From positions 1 to 63,957 of IMG/VR virus record IMGVR_UViG_3300028840_000655: a stretch of 63,957 bases of DNA; one strand, 5' to 3'. A program made the position numbers and the translations under genes. Shown here one piece after another: positions 1 to 7,548 of the stretch. Numbering within the stretch: position 1 is the stretch's first letter; the number at the start of each line of letters is the position of its first letter. Under the pieces are notes generated by a model. The model made no database searches and was not told the origin of the DNA. It saw only the letters and a program-made list of their open reading frames with translations. Origin of the DNA: a virus.

Positions 1-144
1 AGGAAGCCGTCCTCGCGTGGCTCGGCTCATCGTGGGCGGGGCGCGCTCTCAACCCGGCGCTCTCGTCCTACACGACCGGCGACGACTCAGAGTCCTACTC
101 GGTCTCGTCGGCGGAACTCGCAGGCACGGCTCCGCCGGACGCAG
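1..144. repeat. Left copy of the 144-bp terminal direct repeat
   Basis: Bases 1-144 are identical to 63814-63957. The connector gene continues in frame from one copy through the other, so this is the overlap of a circular or circularly permuted molecule rather than two real copies. A true terminal repeat of a linear genome is the alternative. Confidence 0.95.
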
Positions 145-194
145 CGCGGACCCTGTCGCGCTACTGGCGCAGGGTCCGCAACGGGGTCGTCTAG
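1..194 (+). CDS. Head-tail connector, C-terminal end (continues from the right end)
   Basis: This is the 3' end of the gene that starts at 63177. Joining base 63813 to base 1 keeps the frame (codons start at position 3 here) and the stop is TAG at 192-194. The whole protein is 276 aa. This part carries the last 64 or so residues, which are serine-rich and then end in an arginine-rich helix-like stretch (SRYWRRVRN). It is partial only because the circle was cut here. Its role is given under the right-end entry. Confidence 0.8.
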   Translation, partial: EAVLAWLGSSWAGRALNPALSSYTTGDDSESYSVSSAELAGTAPPDAARTLSRYWRRVRNGVV

Positions 195-197
195 GTG

Positions 198-491
198 CTA
201 GGCGCGGAGGTAGTGCGTGGGGTCGTCGAAGATGCGCTCGACGCTCGCGATGACGGCGTCGAAGCCGCGCTCTTCGGGGTACACGCGATGCGAGTGGGGA
301 CGACCGTCGCAGTCGAAGCAACGCGGGTACTCGTCCGGGTCGAAGGACGAGCCGTAGAACGTGTGACCCGTGTTGTATCCGATGGTCTCGCCGAGATTGG
401 GCGAAGGGCGGTCTCCGCAGAGCGGGCAATGGTCGATGGCGGAACCCGGCTCGATGTCGGTCACGGTCGCGCCACAAGTGCAGATGAACAT
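198..491 (-). CDS. Small zinc-binding protein
   Basis: A 97-aa protein whose N-terminus carries two cysteine pairs (CTC at residues 4-6 and CPLC at 22-25) and later CFDC (58-61), the pattern of a rubredoxin-like or zinc-ribbon fold. It starts behind an ACGAACGGAGAC box. It follows the gene at 510-848 on the same strand and is probably cotranscribed from the operator-bearing promoter at 855-883. These two genes run against the flanking structural genes, which marks them as an inserted island. I do not recognise a specific family. Confidence 0.65.
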   Translation of the reverse strand: MFICTCGATVTDIEPGSAIDHCPLCGDRPSPNLGETIGYNTGHTFYGSSFDPDEYPRCFDCDGRPHSHRVYPEERGFDAVIASVERIFDDPTHYLRA

Positions 492-509
492 TCGTCGTCT
501 CCGTTCGTA

Positions 510-848
510 CTAGGCGTTGGGGAGAGCCGTGACGATGTCGACGCGCATCGCGTCGGCGGTCTCCGGCTGGTTGTCGCGGCGGAGCATCAAGGTCACGACG
601 CGGCGGTCGCGGATGATGACCCAGACCTGATTGCCGTTGCTCTCGGTGCGAGCGTAGAAGTCCTCGTTCGTCGAGCCGACATGCTCAGGGAGCGTGGTCA
701 ACTTGACGGCGACGGAGCGACCGGCGGGGCACTTCGAGGCGATGGCGGCGGAAGCGGCGAGAACCTTGCGACCGCTCAGACCGGCGGCGGCGATGCGGGT
801 CATCGCTCGTTCGGTTGCGTGGTTCGTGGGGGCGTTCGTCGTTTCCAT
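510..848 (-). CDS. Hypothetical protein, possibly leaderless
   Basis: A 112-aa protein, basic and alanine-rich at the N-terminus (residues 10-50), with a beta-rich C-terminal half around VWVIIRDRRVVTLML. I chose the ATG at 846-848 because the -10 hexamer of promoter P1 ends only 6 bases upstream, so the transcript would begin at or next to the start codon and no Shine-Dalgarno is needed. An in-frame extension to 920 would include the promoter itself and is unlikely. No family recognised. Confidence 0.55.
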   Translation of the reverse strand: METTNAPTNHATERAMTRIAAAGLSGRKVLAASAAIASKCPAGRSVAVKLTTLPEHVGSTNEDFYARTESNGNQVWVIIRDRRVVTLMLRRDNQPETADAMRVDIVTALPNA

Positions 849-854
849 GACCGT

Positions 855-883
855 AATGTATACCCTAGCGTAGACGATGTCAA
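855..883 (-). promoter_or_regulatory. Promoter P1 with embedded operator
   Basis: On the minus strand TTGACA (878-883), a 17-base spacer, then TACATT (855-860). A shifted TATACA at 857-862 with a 15-base spacer is the alternative. The spacer holds CTACGCTAGGGTAT, a diverged copy of the palindrome found in ten other promoters. It drives 848-510 and then 491-198. Confidence 0.7.
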
Positions 884-903
884 GCATATTCTCGCCCGTA
901 GTG

Positions 904-917
904 TTGACACCTGTCAC
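904..917 (+). promoter_or_regulatory. Conserved upstream element TTGACACCTGTCAC
   Basis: This 14-mer recurs exactly, reverse-complemented, at 24541-24554 just upstream of promoter P4. Related forms precede P9 and P10. Here it lies between the divergent genes at 848 and 962. No good -10 follows at the right distance, so it may be a protein-binding site rather than a -35. Confidence 0.45.
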
Positions 918-961
918 CATCCTACGGTGTCAGATGCGGCGTTGTCAGGGGGCAGTTTGCG

Positions 962-1297
962 ATGAGCATCGAAGGTCGACTCAAGGACGTCATCGCCATC
1001 GAGCGGAAGACGGCAGGCGCGCAGAACGCGTACGGCGTCGCGGCGGAGACGTGGTCGACGCTGGCCGTCGTCAAGGCGTGGTATCAGCCATCGAGCCGGA
1101 AGGAAGGCGTCGAGGACACGTCGGGCGGCTCGCTCCGCGAGGACGGCACGTTCTACATGCTCGACACGGACATCGTCCAGAGCGACCGCATCCGGTACAA
1201 CGGCGAGGTCTACCGCATCACGGACGTCCATGACCCGGCGGGACGGCGAAGCGACCGCCATCTCGAAGTCATGACCAGCATCACGAGGGTCGTGTGA
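962..1297 (+). CDS. Head completion / head-tail adaptor protein
   Basis: A 111-aa protein of the size and layout of SPP1 gp16/HK97 gp7-type head-closure proteins: basic N-terminus, a W-Y-rich central strand (VVKAWYQPSS), and a C-terminal RIRYNGEVYRITDV stretch typical of the family's beta-barrel. It lies in the expected place between the connector and the HK97 gp10-like gene and its stop overlaps the next start (GTGATG). It would seal the connector and gate DNA. The assignment rests on synteny plus this pattern. Confidence 0.65.
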   Translation: MSIEGRLKDVIAIERKTAGAQNAYGVAAETWSTLAVVKAWYQPSSRKEGVEDTSGGSLREDGTFYMLDTDIVQSDRIRYNGEVYRITDVHDPAGRRSDRHLEVMTSITRVV

Positions 1298-1785
1298 TGG
1301 CGGAGCAAGTCGAAGTCGAAATCGACGAGAAGCAATGGCAACTGTTCCGCAAGGCCATCGCGCGCGGGTTCTTCCTCGCAGCGTCGTTCGTCGAGGGCGA
1401 GGCGAAGGCTCTCACGCCGGTCTACGGCGACCCGGACCAAGGCGGCATCTACAAGACTCGCGCTCCCGGCTCGAAGCCTATCGGCGGCACGCTCCGGCGG
1501 TCCATCCATACGGTCGTCTACATCGACGGAGCGCGGCAGTTCGCGGGTTCGGCACAGCAGAACTCCGGGTCTGACCAGAACCGCGAAGCCGTCCCGAAGT
1601 ACAGCACGGGGCGCGGCATCGAGGCGTTCGTGGGAACCAACGTGTTCTACGCGTTGTTCGTCCACGACGGGACTGTCAAGATGACGGAGCGTCCGTTCCT
1701 CCGAACGGCGTTCGACAACTCATCGGACCAGTTGGTCCGGTACATCGCGGAGGGGTTCCGACAGACGTTCGGGACGAACCCATAG
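1297..1785 (+). CDS. HK97 gp10-like tail completion protein
   Basis: A 162-aa protein. The C-terminal half has the signature of the HK97 gp10 family: YALFVHDGT, then RPFLRTAF near the end, which places it at the tail-side face of the neck. The N-terminal helix and the RTGTLRRSI-like segment (IGGTLRRSIH) also fit. I chose the ATG at 1297, which overlaps the upstream stop; an in-frame GTG sits one codon earlier. Confidence 0.75.
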   Translation: MAEQVEVEIDEKQWQLFRKAIARGFFLAASFVEGEAKALTPVYGDPDQGGIYKTRAPGSKPIGGTLRRSIHTVVYIDGARQFAGSAQQNSGSDQNREAVPKYSTGRGIEAFVGTNVFYALFVHDGTVKMTERPFLRTAFDNSSDQLVRYIAEGFRQTFGTNP

Positions 1786-1799
1786 AGCGGAGGGCATCA

Positions 1800-2072
1800 A
1801 TGCCATACATCGCGAAGAACACGACGGGCGGCGACATCGCCATCCGGACAGAAGAGGGCAAGCGCATCGTCGCGGACGGGGAGGTCTTGACGGACATCTC
1901 GAAGAGCATTGCGATGCAGGCGCGGAGTCGCGGGTTCGAGGTCGAGTGGGTCCAGAACCCCGAAGACATCGCTCCGCAAGTGGCCGACGTCATCAAGGCG
2001 AAGGAAGAGGTCGTCGAGGCGAAGGACGAGAAGCCGAAGCGGAAGGCGACCGTCACGGTCAGCGAGGACTAG
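1800..2072 (+). CDS. Small neck/tail-region protein with charged tail
   Basis: A 90-aa protein with a compact N-terminal part (residues 1-60) and a lysine/glutamate-rich, probably disordered C-terminus. It resembles the other small 'recombination-site' type proteins here, such as the one at 57091, which has the same plan. It abuts the tail terminator gene with no gap. Function unknown, presumably structural by position. Confidence 0.6.
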   Translation: MPYIAKNTTGGDIAIRTEEGKRIVADGEVLTDISKSIAMQARSRGFEVEWVQNPEDIAPQVADVIKAKEEVVEAKDEKPKRKATVTVSED

Positions 2073-2492
2073 ATGAACGACCCGTTCGGGACAATCCTGC
2101 TCGCCATCCGCAACGACGCGACGGTCGCGGGCATCGTCGGGGACACGTCGGCGAAGGTCACGTCGAAAGCGGCGCAACCTCCGTCCGTCCGTCTCCGCAA
2201 TCAGGGCACGTCCCGGACGCCGTTCGGACCCAACTCGAACCGGGTCGGGGTCCATCTCTTCCGTGCCATCGCGCAATGCTACGGATTGGAGGACGACCCG
2301 AACGGAGAACTCATCGCGTCGCAACTCGCGCGGGCTGTCGCCGATGCAATCCACGGCATCGGGGCGGTCAGGGGAACGGGAACCAACCTCATCCTCCGGG
2401 CGTGGACGCCGGACATCAACGAGATTGTGCGTGACCCGGACACGGATTGGCCTTACCATACGGTTCGGATAGAGGCTTACGCGGCGGACTAA
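2073..2492 (+). CDS. Tail terminator-like protein
   Basis: A 139-aa protein between the gp10-like gene and the major tail protein, the usual place of the tail terminator (lambda gpU/HK97 gp9 type). The length is right for that family. The sequence has an N-terminal helix, a central histidine-containing strand and a C-terminal beta segment (HTVRIEAYAAD) that fits the fold. The call rests mainly on synteny. It would cap the tail tube and join it to the head. Confidence 0.55.
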   Translation: MNDPFGTILLAIRNDATVAGIVGDTSAKVTSKAAQPPSVRLRNQGTSRTPFGPNSNRVGVHLFRAIAQCYGLEDDPNGELIASQLARAVADAIHGIGAVRGTGTNLILRAWTPDINEIVRDPDTDWPYHTVRIEAYAAD

Positions 2493-2552
2493 TCCGCTAC
2501 GTCAGAGCGGTCCGGGTCATACGGGTTCGGACAGAGCGAAAGGAATAGGGAC

Positions 2553-3359
2553 ATGGGCGTCACGGTTCTCGCAGAGAACTACATCATCGGGCCAGCGAGC
2601 ATCCTGTACAGGGACGTAGCGGCGACTGGCGACTGGACGGACCTCGGAGCGACGCTTGACGACGCAGTCATGCGTATCGTCTCGGAGTGGTTCGTCCCTG
2701 ACAACATCACGGGTCTCAAGGCTCCCGTCGTCGGGCTTGACGTGCAGCGTCGTCTGAACGCGGAGTTCGAGTTCACGCTTCCCGACTTCGTCGGCGGGAA
2801 CATGGAGGTCGTCTTCCCCGGCGCACGCGTCACAGCGGCGGTCTTCAACGACACGGTCTCGACCCCGTTCACGTCGACCATCGCGGTCGCAGACGTCGAG
2901 GCGGGCGCGCAGAGCATCGAAGTCCTCGCGGTCACGAACCTCGCGGTCGGCGACTACATCCGCATCGGCTCCGGCGCGGGCGTCCTCGTCGAGTATCGTC
3001 AGGTCACGAACATCGCGGCGAACGTCATCTCGTTCCGCGACCCCCTGCTCTTCCCTCACGCCATCGGCGAGGACGCGGTCGAGACGGACGGCGACTACCG
3101 CTCGGTCTACGAGGCGTCGCTGTACTCGCGGATGCCCACGTCCGCCTACAAGGAATGGGCGATGCGGATGAGCAATGGCAACGGCTACAGCGAACTCCGG
3201 CTCCCTCGCGGTCTCTCGACCACGGAGACGGCGGAGGTCACGGTCGGCGACAACTCGCTCTCCGGTATCCGGGTCATGGTCAGCGGGCGCGGCGATGGGC
3301 CGAACCCCAACACGTCGCCTTACCAACTCATCATCAACGAGTCCCCCGGTCCGGCCTAA
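2553..3359 (+). CDS. Major tail (tube) protein
   Basis: A 268-aa protein just upstream of the tail chaperone pair, the standard place of the tail tube subunit. It is beta-rich. Residues about 110-165 form an inserted module (IEVLAVTNLAVGDYIRIG, then a strand ending FRDPLLFPHAIGE) of a type seen as an Ig-like or beta insertion in many phage structural proteins, and the same module appears in the connector at 63177. A start behind AAAGGAATAGGG is credible. Confidence 0.7.
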   Translation: MGVTVLAENYIIGPASILYRDVAATGDWTDLGATLDDAVMRIVSEWFVPDNITGLKAPVVGLDVQRRLNAEFEFTLPDFVGGNMEVVFPGARVTAAVFNDTVSTPFTSTIAVADVEAGAQSIEVLAVTNLAVGDYIRIGSGAGVLVEYRQVTNIAANVISFRDPLLFPHAIGEDAVETDGDYRSVYEASLYSRMPTSAYKEWAMRMSNGNGYSELRLPRGLSTTETAEVTVGDNSLSGIRVMVSGRGDGPNPNTSPYQLIINESPGPA

Positions 3360-3362
3360 TCC

Positions 3363-3947
3363 GTGACCATCGAGGTTCGGACGGAGAACGATGCGGAAGC
3401 CGGTATCGTTCAAGTTCGGATGGGCGGGGAGTGGTTCTCGCTCCCCGTCCTGACAATCGAACAGTCCGAAGAATGGCAGGCGGGTGTTGGTGCGGAGATT
3501 GCGTCGCTCGACGACGGGCTGGACCCGGAGCAGGAAGCGGCGGAGTCAATCACCACAGTCCTGAGACAAGGTTCTCTCGCGATGCGGCGCATCGTCGTCG
3601 CGTACGACCGGACCGAAGTGCTAGGCGGGGAGGGAAGCATCCGTCAGCACATGACACAGCGGGAACTATGGGAGGCGACCGAGCGCATTCTCGATGCAGA
3701 GTTCCCTTTCGACACGACGGCAAAGCGTTCGGTGGCCGAGATGTTTGGGCTACCGCTAAGAGCGTTGGAGATAGTGACGCAGGCAGTAACGGAGGAAGCG
3801 TCACGACGGGCGAAATATCCGAATGGTGTCTCGCCTATTGGGGCATCTCCTACACCGTCATCCGACGCGAATGGACGCGAGAACAACTCGCAATCCGCTG
3901 GACCTACGGACAGCGGCGCATCAAGGAAGAGACGCAGGCGAACCTAA
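3363..3947 (+). CDS. Tail assembly chaperone, short form (G-like)
   Basis: A 194-aa acidic protein directly before the tape measure gene, the position of the lambda G protein. It is helical from about residue 30 to 150. The last 45 residues are rich in Ser, Asn and Arg and look like out-of-frame sequence, suggesting that much of the functional product leaves this frame earlier. A long -1 frame (3710-4147) supplies the extension seen in G-T fusions. Confidence 0.65.
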   Translation: MTIEVRTENDAEAGIVQVRMGGEWFSLPVLTIEQSEEWQAGVGAEIASLDDGLDPEQEAAESITTVLRQGSLAMRRIVVAYDRTEVLGGEGSIRQHMTQRELWEATERILDAEFPFDTTAKRSVAEMFGLPLRALEIVTQAVTEEASRRAKYPNGVSPIGASPTPSSDANGRENNSQSAGPTDSGASRKRRRRT

Positions 3948-4147
3948 TCAATCAGGAGGTCGCAACCATGCACGGCGTAGCGCGCGTCATGGTCAAGGAC
4001 TACGGTCAGAAGCGACATCGGGATGTCATGCGCCTGCTCCGCTCCAACGAACGCACGAAGCCGAAGGTCGACTACTCGAAGGAATGGCAGCGGCTCGTTC
4101 ACGACTCCGAGACGAAGTTCGGGGTCAAGGTCCAAAGGGTCAACTAG
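3710..4147 (+). CDS. Tail assembly chaperone, -1 frameshift extension (T-like)
   Basis: This frame lacks an ATG or GTG before its conserved part (EISEWCLAYWGISYTVIRRE) and lies -1 relative to the upstream chaperone, as in lambda gpG/gpGT. A heptamer of the form X XXY YYZ, CCCTTTC, lies in the correct phase at 3704-3710, which gives the start used here. A slip further downstream near 3803-3815 would retain more of the upstream frame, so the exact point is uncertain. The extension ends one base before the tape measure ATG. The fused product would bring tube subunits to the tape measure. Confidence 0.55.
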   Translation, partial: RHDGKAFGGRDVWATAKSVGDSDAGSNGGSVTTGEISEWCLAYWGISYTVIRREWTREQLAIRWTYGQRRIKEETQANLINQEVATMHGVARVMVKDYGQKRHRDVMRLLRSNERTKPKVDYSKEWQRLVHDSETKFGVKVQRVN

Positions 4148-7075
4148 ATGGCATCACTAGGCGACGTCTTCCTTCGACTGCGGTCTGACGACAGTCAGTA
4201 CCGGAAGGAAGTCGTCGAGCAGGGCAAACAAGCGGGCACGAAGGCGGGCGACGCAGCCGGGGAGACGATGTCGCAGCGCATCGGCTCGCAGTTGAAGAAG
4301 CATTCGACGCTCATCGCCACGTCGGCAGGCGCGGCGTTGGGCACGTTCGTCGCGGGCGCGGCTCAGGACTTCGCGAAGTTCGAGCAGCAGATGAACGAGG
4401 TCCGGACCCTGCTCCCGGACATCACGGACTCCGCGTTCAAGGACATGCAGAACGACGTCAAGGACTTCTCGAACGAGTTTGGGAAGTTGCCGGAGGACGT
4501 CATCCCGGCGCTCTATCAGTCCATCTCGGCAGGCGTCGAGCAGGGCAACGTCTTCGACTTCCTCGAAGTGGCGAACCAAGCGGCGGTCGGCGGCGTCACG
4601 GACTTGGAGACGGCGGTCGACGGTCTCACGTCGGCGACGAACGCGTGGGGCACAGAGAACCTGTCCGCAGAGCAAGCGGCGGACTCGATGTTCACGGCGG
4701 TCAGGCTCGGCAAGACGACCTTCGGCGAACTGTCGGACTTCATGTTCCAAGTGGGACCGCTCGCAGCGGCGCTCGGCGTGGACTTCGACGAGGTCAACGC
4801 AGCCATCGCGACCCTGACGGCGCAGGGCACTCCGACACGCGTCGCCACGACGCAGATGAAGCAAGCGCTCTCGGACCTGTCGCGCGAAGGCTCGAAGACG
4901 GACAAGGCATTCAAGGACATCGCGGGGCAGTCGTTCCCCGCGTTCATCGAGCAAGGCGGCGGACTCGAAGGTGCGCTCATCCTCATCGAAGAGGCAGCGG
5001 CGAAGAACGGCAAGACGATGCTCGACCTGTTCGGCTCCATCGAGGGCGGGCAGGCCATCCTCGGTCTGACGGGCGAGAACTTCGAGTCGTTCGGCGAGAA
5101 CCTTGACGAGTTCGAGAACAAGACGGGCGCGGCAACCAAGGCGTTCGAGACGATGGACCAAGGCGTGCAGGCGACGGCGAACCGCATCGCGGCGCGGCTC
5201 AAGACGTTCGCAATCGGCATCGGCGAGTACCTTGCGCCTGTCGGTCCCATCCTGACGGCGTTCGGTCCGACCATCGGCAAGGCTCTCGGCGGGGCGTTCG
5301 GCGCAGGCTTCGGCTTCCTCGTGACTCGCATCCCCGCTCTCATGGCTCCGGTGTTGGCGAAGATAACGGCGACCGTCACAGCGTCGGCGTTCGGTCAGAC
5401 GTTGCTCAACAACATGGGGCACCCGTCGTTCCTCAATCGTCTCCGTGGTCTCGGCGGCGGTTGGGGCAAGGCACTCGGCATCGGCGCGGTCGCTGTCCTC
5501 GGCACCATCATCGCGGCGGAACTGGCGAAACTCAACGAGGTCATCGCGGCGAACCGTGAGCAGCAGCAGGCAATCACGGCGGCGCAACAGGAGATGCTCG
5601 ACGAGGGGCTGTCGCGCGAAGAGGCGCAGGAGCAGTTGGACAACCTCCGCTCGGTGCGCGAAGGACTCGAAGGCGCGGCGGGCGCGGTGTACGACCTGTC
5701 GGCGGCGACCGAAGGCATCGCGGGCGTCGGCAACCTCATGGACTTCCTCGCAGGCGGCGAGGACGTCGCGACGTTCAACCAAGACCGCATCCGGGCGCTC
5801 GAAGAATATCTCGCGTCCGACCTTCCGGAGACCTTGCAGGGGTCGGCGAAGGAAGGCGGCGAGAAGGTCGCAGAAGCCGTCGCGGAGGGCGTCGAAGAGC
5901 AGGAAGAGAACATCGCGGCAATCACCGAAGACCTCATCGCGCGAGGCATCCTTGCTCCGCTCGAAGACGGGACTCCGGCGGTCACGCAGACGCTCGACGA
6001 AATCCTCGAAGACGGCGCGCGTGCCATCGAGGCGGGGGAGCGTCGCCTGACGGACGTCTTCGCTGGACTCGGCGAGGACGGCGCGATTGCGATGCGCGAT
6101 GCCATCCGGGGCAAGACGCCAATCGCCGAAGCGTTCGAGTCGTTCCCCGAAGAGATGCGGACGGCGATGGCCGACCTCGTCCCCGTCGTCAAGGAACAGA
6201 TGAGGACGGCTCGACGCGAGGCGCGGCACGAAGCATCGCTCATGGGCGTCTCGTTCCGCGAGGGCATCAAGCAATCGAAGAGCGTCGTCAAGAATGCGAT
6301 GGAAGACCTCAAGTGGGCGATGCTCAACCCCATCAAGGGCGTCAAGGCGGTCATGAAGATTGAGGGCGCGTTGCAGTCGAAGCAACTCCGCAACGGTCTT
6401 CGCTCAGGCGACCCGTTCATCCGGGCGCAGGCTCTCCGGACGCGCGCTCAGTTGGTCGAAGAGTGGGAAGCGATGACCGGCGAGGCGTGGGACCACGGCA
6501 AGTCGACGTCTGAGAACATCGGCAAGGGCATCAAGGCGCGACGGCGTCAGGCTCGACGCGAGGCACGCAAGACGAAGAACGCGGTCACGGAAGAGACGGC
6601 GGCGGCGGCGGAGCAGCAGGAAGAGACCGGCGTCTCCATCGTCGACAACCTCATCTCTGGCATCCGCTCGATGATGGAGAACTTGCGGAACATCGCGGGG
6701 CGCATCGGCGAAATCATCTCGAACAACACGAAGCCGGGGTCGCCGACGAAGGAAGGTCCGCTCTCGAAGGAAGGCGGTCTCGAAGTATGGGGTCGCGCAC
6801 TCGCGGAAGACTTCGGGAAGGGTCTCTCGTCTGGCCGTTGGGACGCAGCATCGGCGCTCGGTCTGCGCTCGTTCAACCAGCGGAGCGCGGACCTGTCGAC
6901 AGCGGCGACCATGCGTCCCGGCGACAGGCCGGGGGGCGACACGACCATCAACCTCGAAACACACGGACTTCCCATGCGGGCTAAGACACCGCAGGAGGTC
7001 GCACAGCAACTCCGGCGGGCGGCGCGCATGGGCGTCATCACTCCGAAGCGACCACGGGGGGTCTTCGCAGAATGA
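4148..7075 (+). CDS. Tape measure protein
   Basis: A 975-aa protein of the TIGR01760 phage tail tape measure type. The N-terminal 60 residues are helical (GDVFLRLRSDDSQYRKE), followed by a glycine/alanine hydrophobic stretch and the conserved TP901-type core (FEQQMNEVRTLLPDI ... AQGTPTRVATTQMKQAL) to about residue 330. Hydrophobic segments lie near 365-400 and 440-460. Long charged helices follow, and the C-terminus (KPGSPTKEGPLSKEGGLE) carries the common 'SPSK' type element. Using about 1.5 angstrom per residue, the tail would be near 145 nm. It overlaps the next gene by 4 bases. Confidence 0.9.
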   Translation: MASLGDVFLRLRSDDSQYRKEVVEQGKQAGTKAGDAAGETMSQRIGSQLKKHSTLIATSAGAALGTFVAGAAQDFAKFEQQMNEVRTLLPDITDSAFKDMQNDVKDFSNEFGKLPEDVIPALYQSISAGVEQGNVFDFLEVANQAAVGGVTDLETAVDGLTSATNAWGTENLSAEQAADSMFTAVRLGKTTFGELSDFMFQVGPLAAALGVDFDEVNAAIATLTAQGTPTRVATTQMKQALSDLSREGSKTDKAFKDIAGQSFPAFIEQGGGLEGALILIEEAAAKNGKTMLDLFGSIEGGQAILGLTGENFESFGENLDEFENKTGAATKAFETMDQGVQATANRIAARLKTFAIGIGEYLAPVGPILTAFGPTIGKALGGAFGAGFGFLVTRIPALMAPVLAKITATVTASAFGQTLLNNMGHPSFLNRLRGLGGGWGKALGIGAVAVLGTIIAAELAKLNEVIAANREQQQAITAAQQEMLDEGLSREEAQEQLDNLRSVREGLEGAAGAVYDLSAATEGIAGVGNLMDFLAGGEDVATFNQDRIRALEEYLASDLPETLQGSAKEGGEKVAEAVAEGVEEQEENIAAITEDLIARGILAPLEDGTPAVTQTLDEILEDGARAIEAGERRLTDVFAGLGEDGAIAMRDAIRGKTPIAEAFESFPEEMRTAMADLVPVVKEQMRTARREARHEASLMGVSFREGIKQSKSVVKNAMEDLKWAMLNPIKGVKAVMKIEGALQSKQLRNGLRSGDPFIRAQALRTRAQLVEEWEAMTGEAWDHGKSTSENIGKGIKARRRQARREARKTKNAVTEETAAAAEQQEETGVSIVDNLISGIRSMMENLRNIAGRIGEIISNNTKPGSPTKEGPLSKEGGLEVWGRALAEDFGKGLSSGRWDAASALGLRSFNQRSADLSTAATMRPGDRPGGDTTINLETHGLPMRAKTPQEVAQQLRRAARMGVITPKRPRGVFAE

Positions 7076-7548
7076 CGTCACCGGCAATCGGCGGTCTTCA
7101 TCTCCCGGTGTTGGAGTGGAACTCGAACGCGCTACAGGCGACGTCGTCGGGCGAGATTGTCCTTGCGACATGGGTCGTCCGGGGTCTCGACGATACGTGG
7201 GAGGTTCGCGGCGAGGACACGGTCATCCCGTCCGCTCATGGGCGCACGGCGCGCGACCGCAAGCGCGACTACCTCATCATCGAGGTCAACGGCTTCGTGA
7301 CCGGGCAGGGCGCGTCTCCGGCGCTCCAACTGGCAGACGTCCGCTCTCGCATCCAAACCCTCCGGGGCGTCTTCGACCCGACGCAGTCACCGGGCGACCT
7401 CGTCGTCCGCTACGAGGACGGGGACAACGGCACCATCTCGTGTCGTCCGGTCAACCTCATCTGGTTCGAGTATCCGGACCCGGTCTACCGTCCGTTCTCC
7501 GGCGAGTTCATGGCGGTCGGGGCGGATTGGGTCAAGGCGACGCCGTAG
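7072..7548 (+). CDS. Distal tail-like minor tail protein
   Basis: A 158-aa beta-rich protein directly after the tape measure, in the place of the distal tail protein (Dit/HK97 gp17 type). The pattern TWVVRGLDDTWEVRGEDTVIP followed by a stretch ending VEVNGFVTGQG is like other actinophage minor tail proteins of this position. It ends by abutting the next ATG. Assignment is by synteny and fold guess. Confidence 0.55.
   Translation: MTSPAIGGLHLPVLEWNSNALQATSSGEIVLATWVVRGLDDTWEVRGEDTVIPSAHGRTARDRKRDYLIIEVNGFVTGQGASPALQLADVRSRIQTLRGVFDPTQSPGDLVVRYEDGDNGTISCRPVNLIWFEYPDPVYRPFSGEFMAVGADWVKATP

Noticed and set aside
1-144. The terminal repeat as an attachment site pair
   Set aside because: It lies inside a structural gene and joins it in frame; there is no integrase, so it is an assembly overlap or permuted end.
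3743-3749. GTTTGGG as the chaperone slippery site
   Set aside because: It does not satisfy X XXY YYZ pairing after a -1 slip; CCCTTTC at 3704-3710 fits better.
4157-6385. 742-codon open frame on the minus strand
   Set aside because: It lies wholly opposite the tape measure gene, with Arg/Asp/Leu-rich composition typical of the antisense of GC-rich coding sequence.
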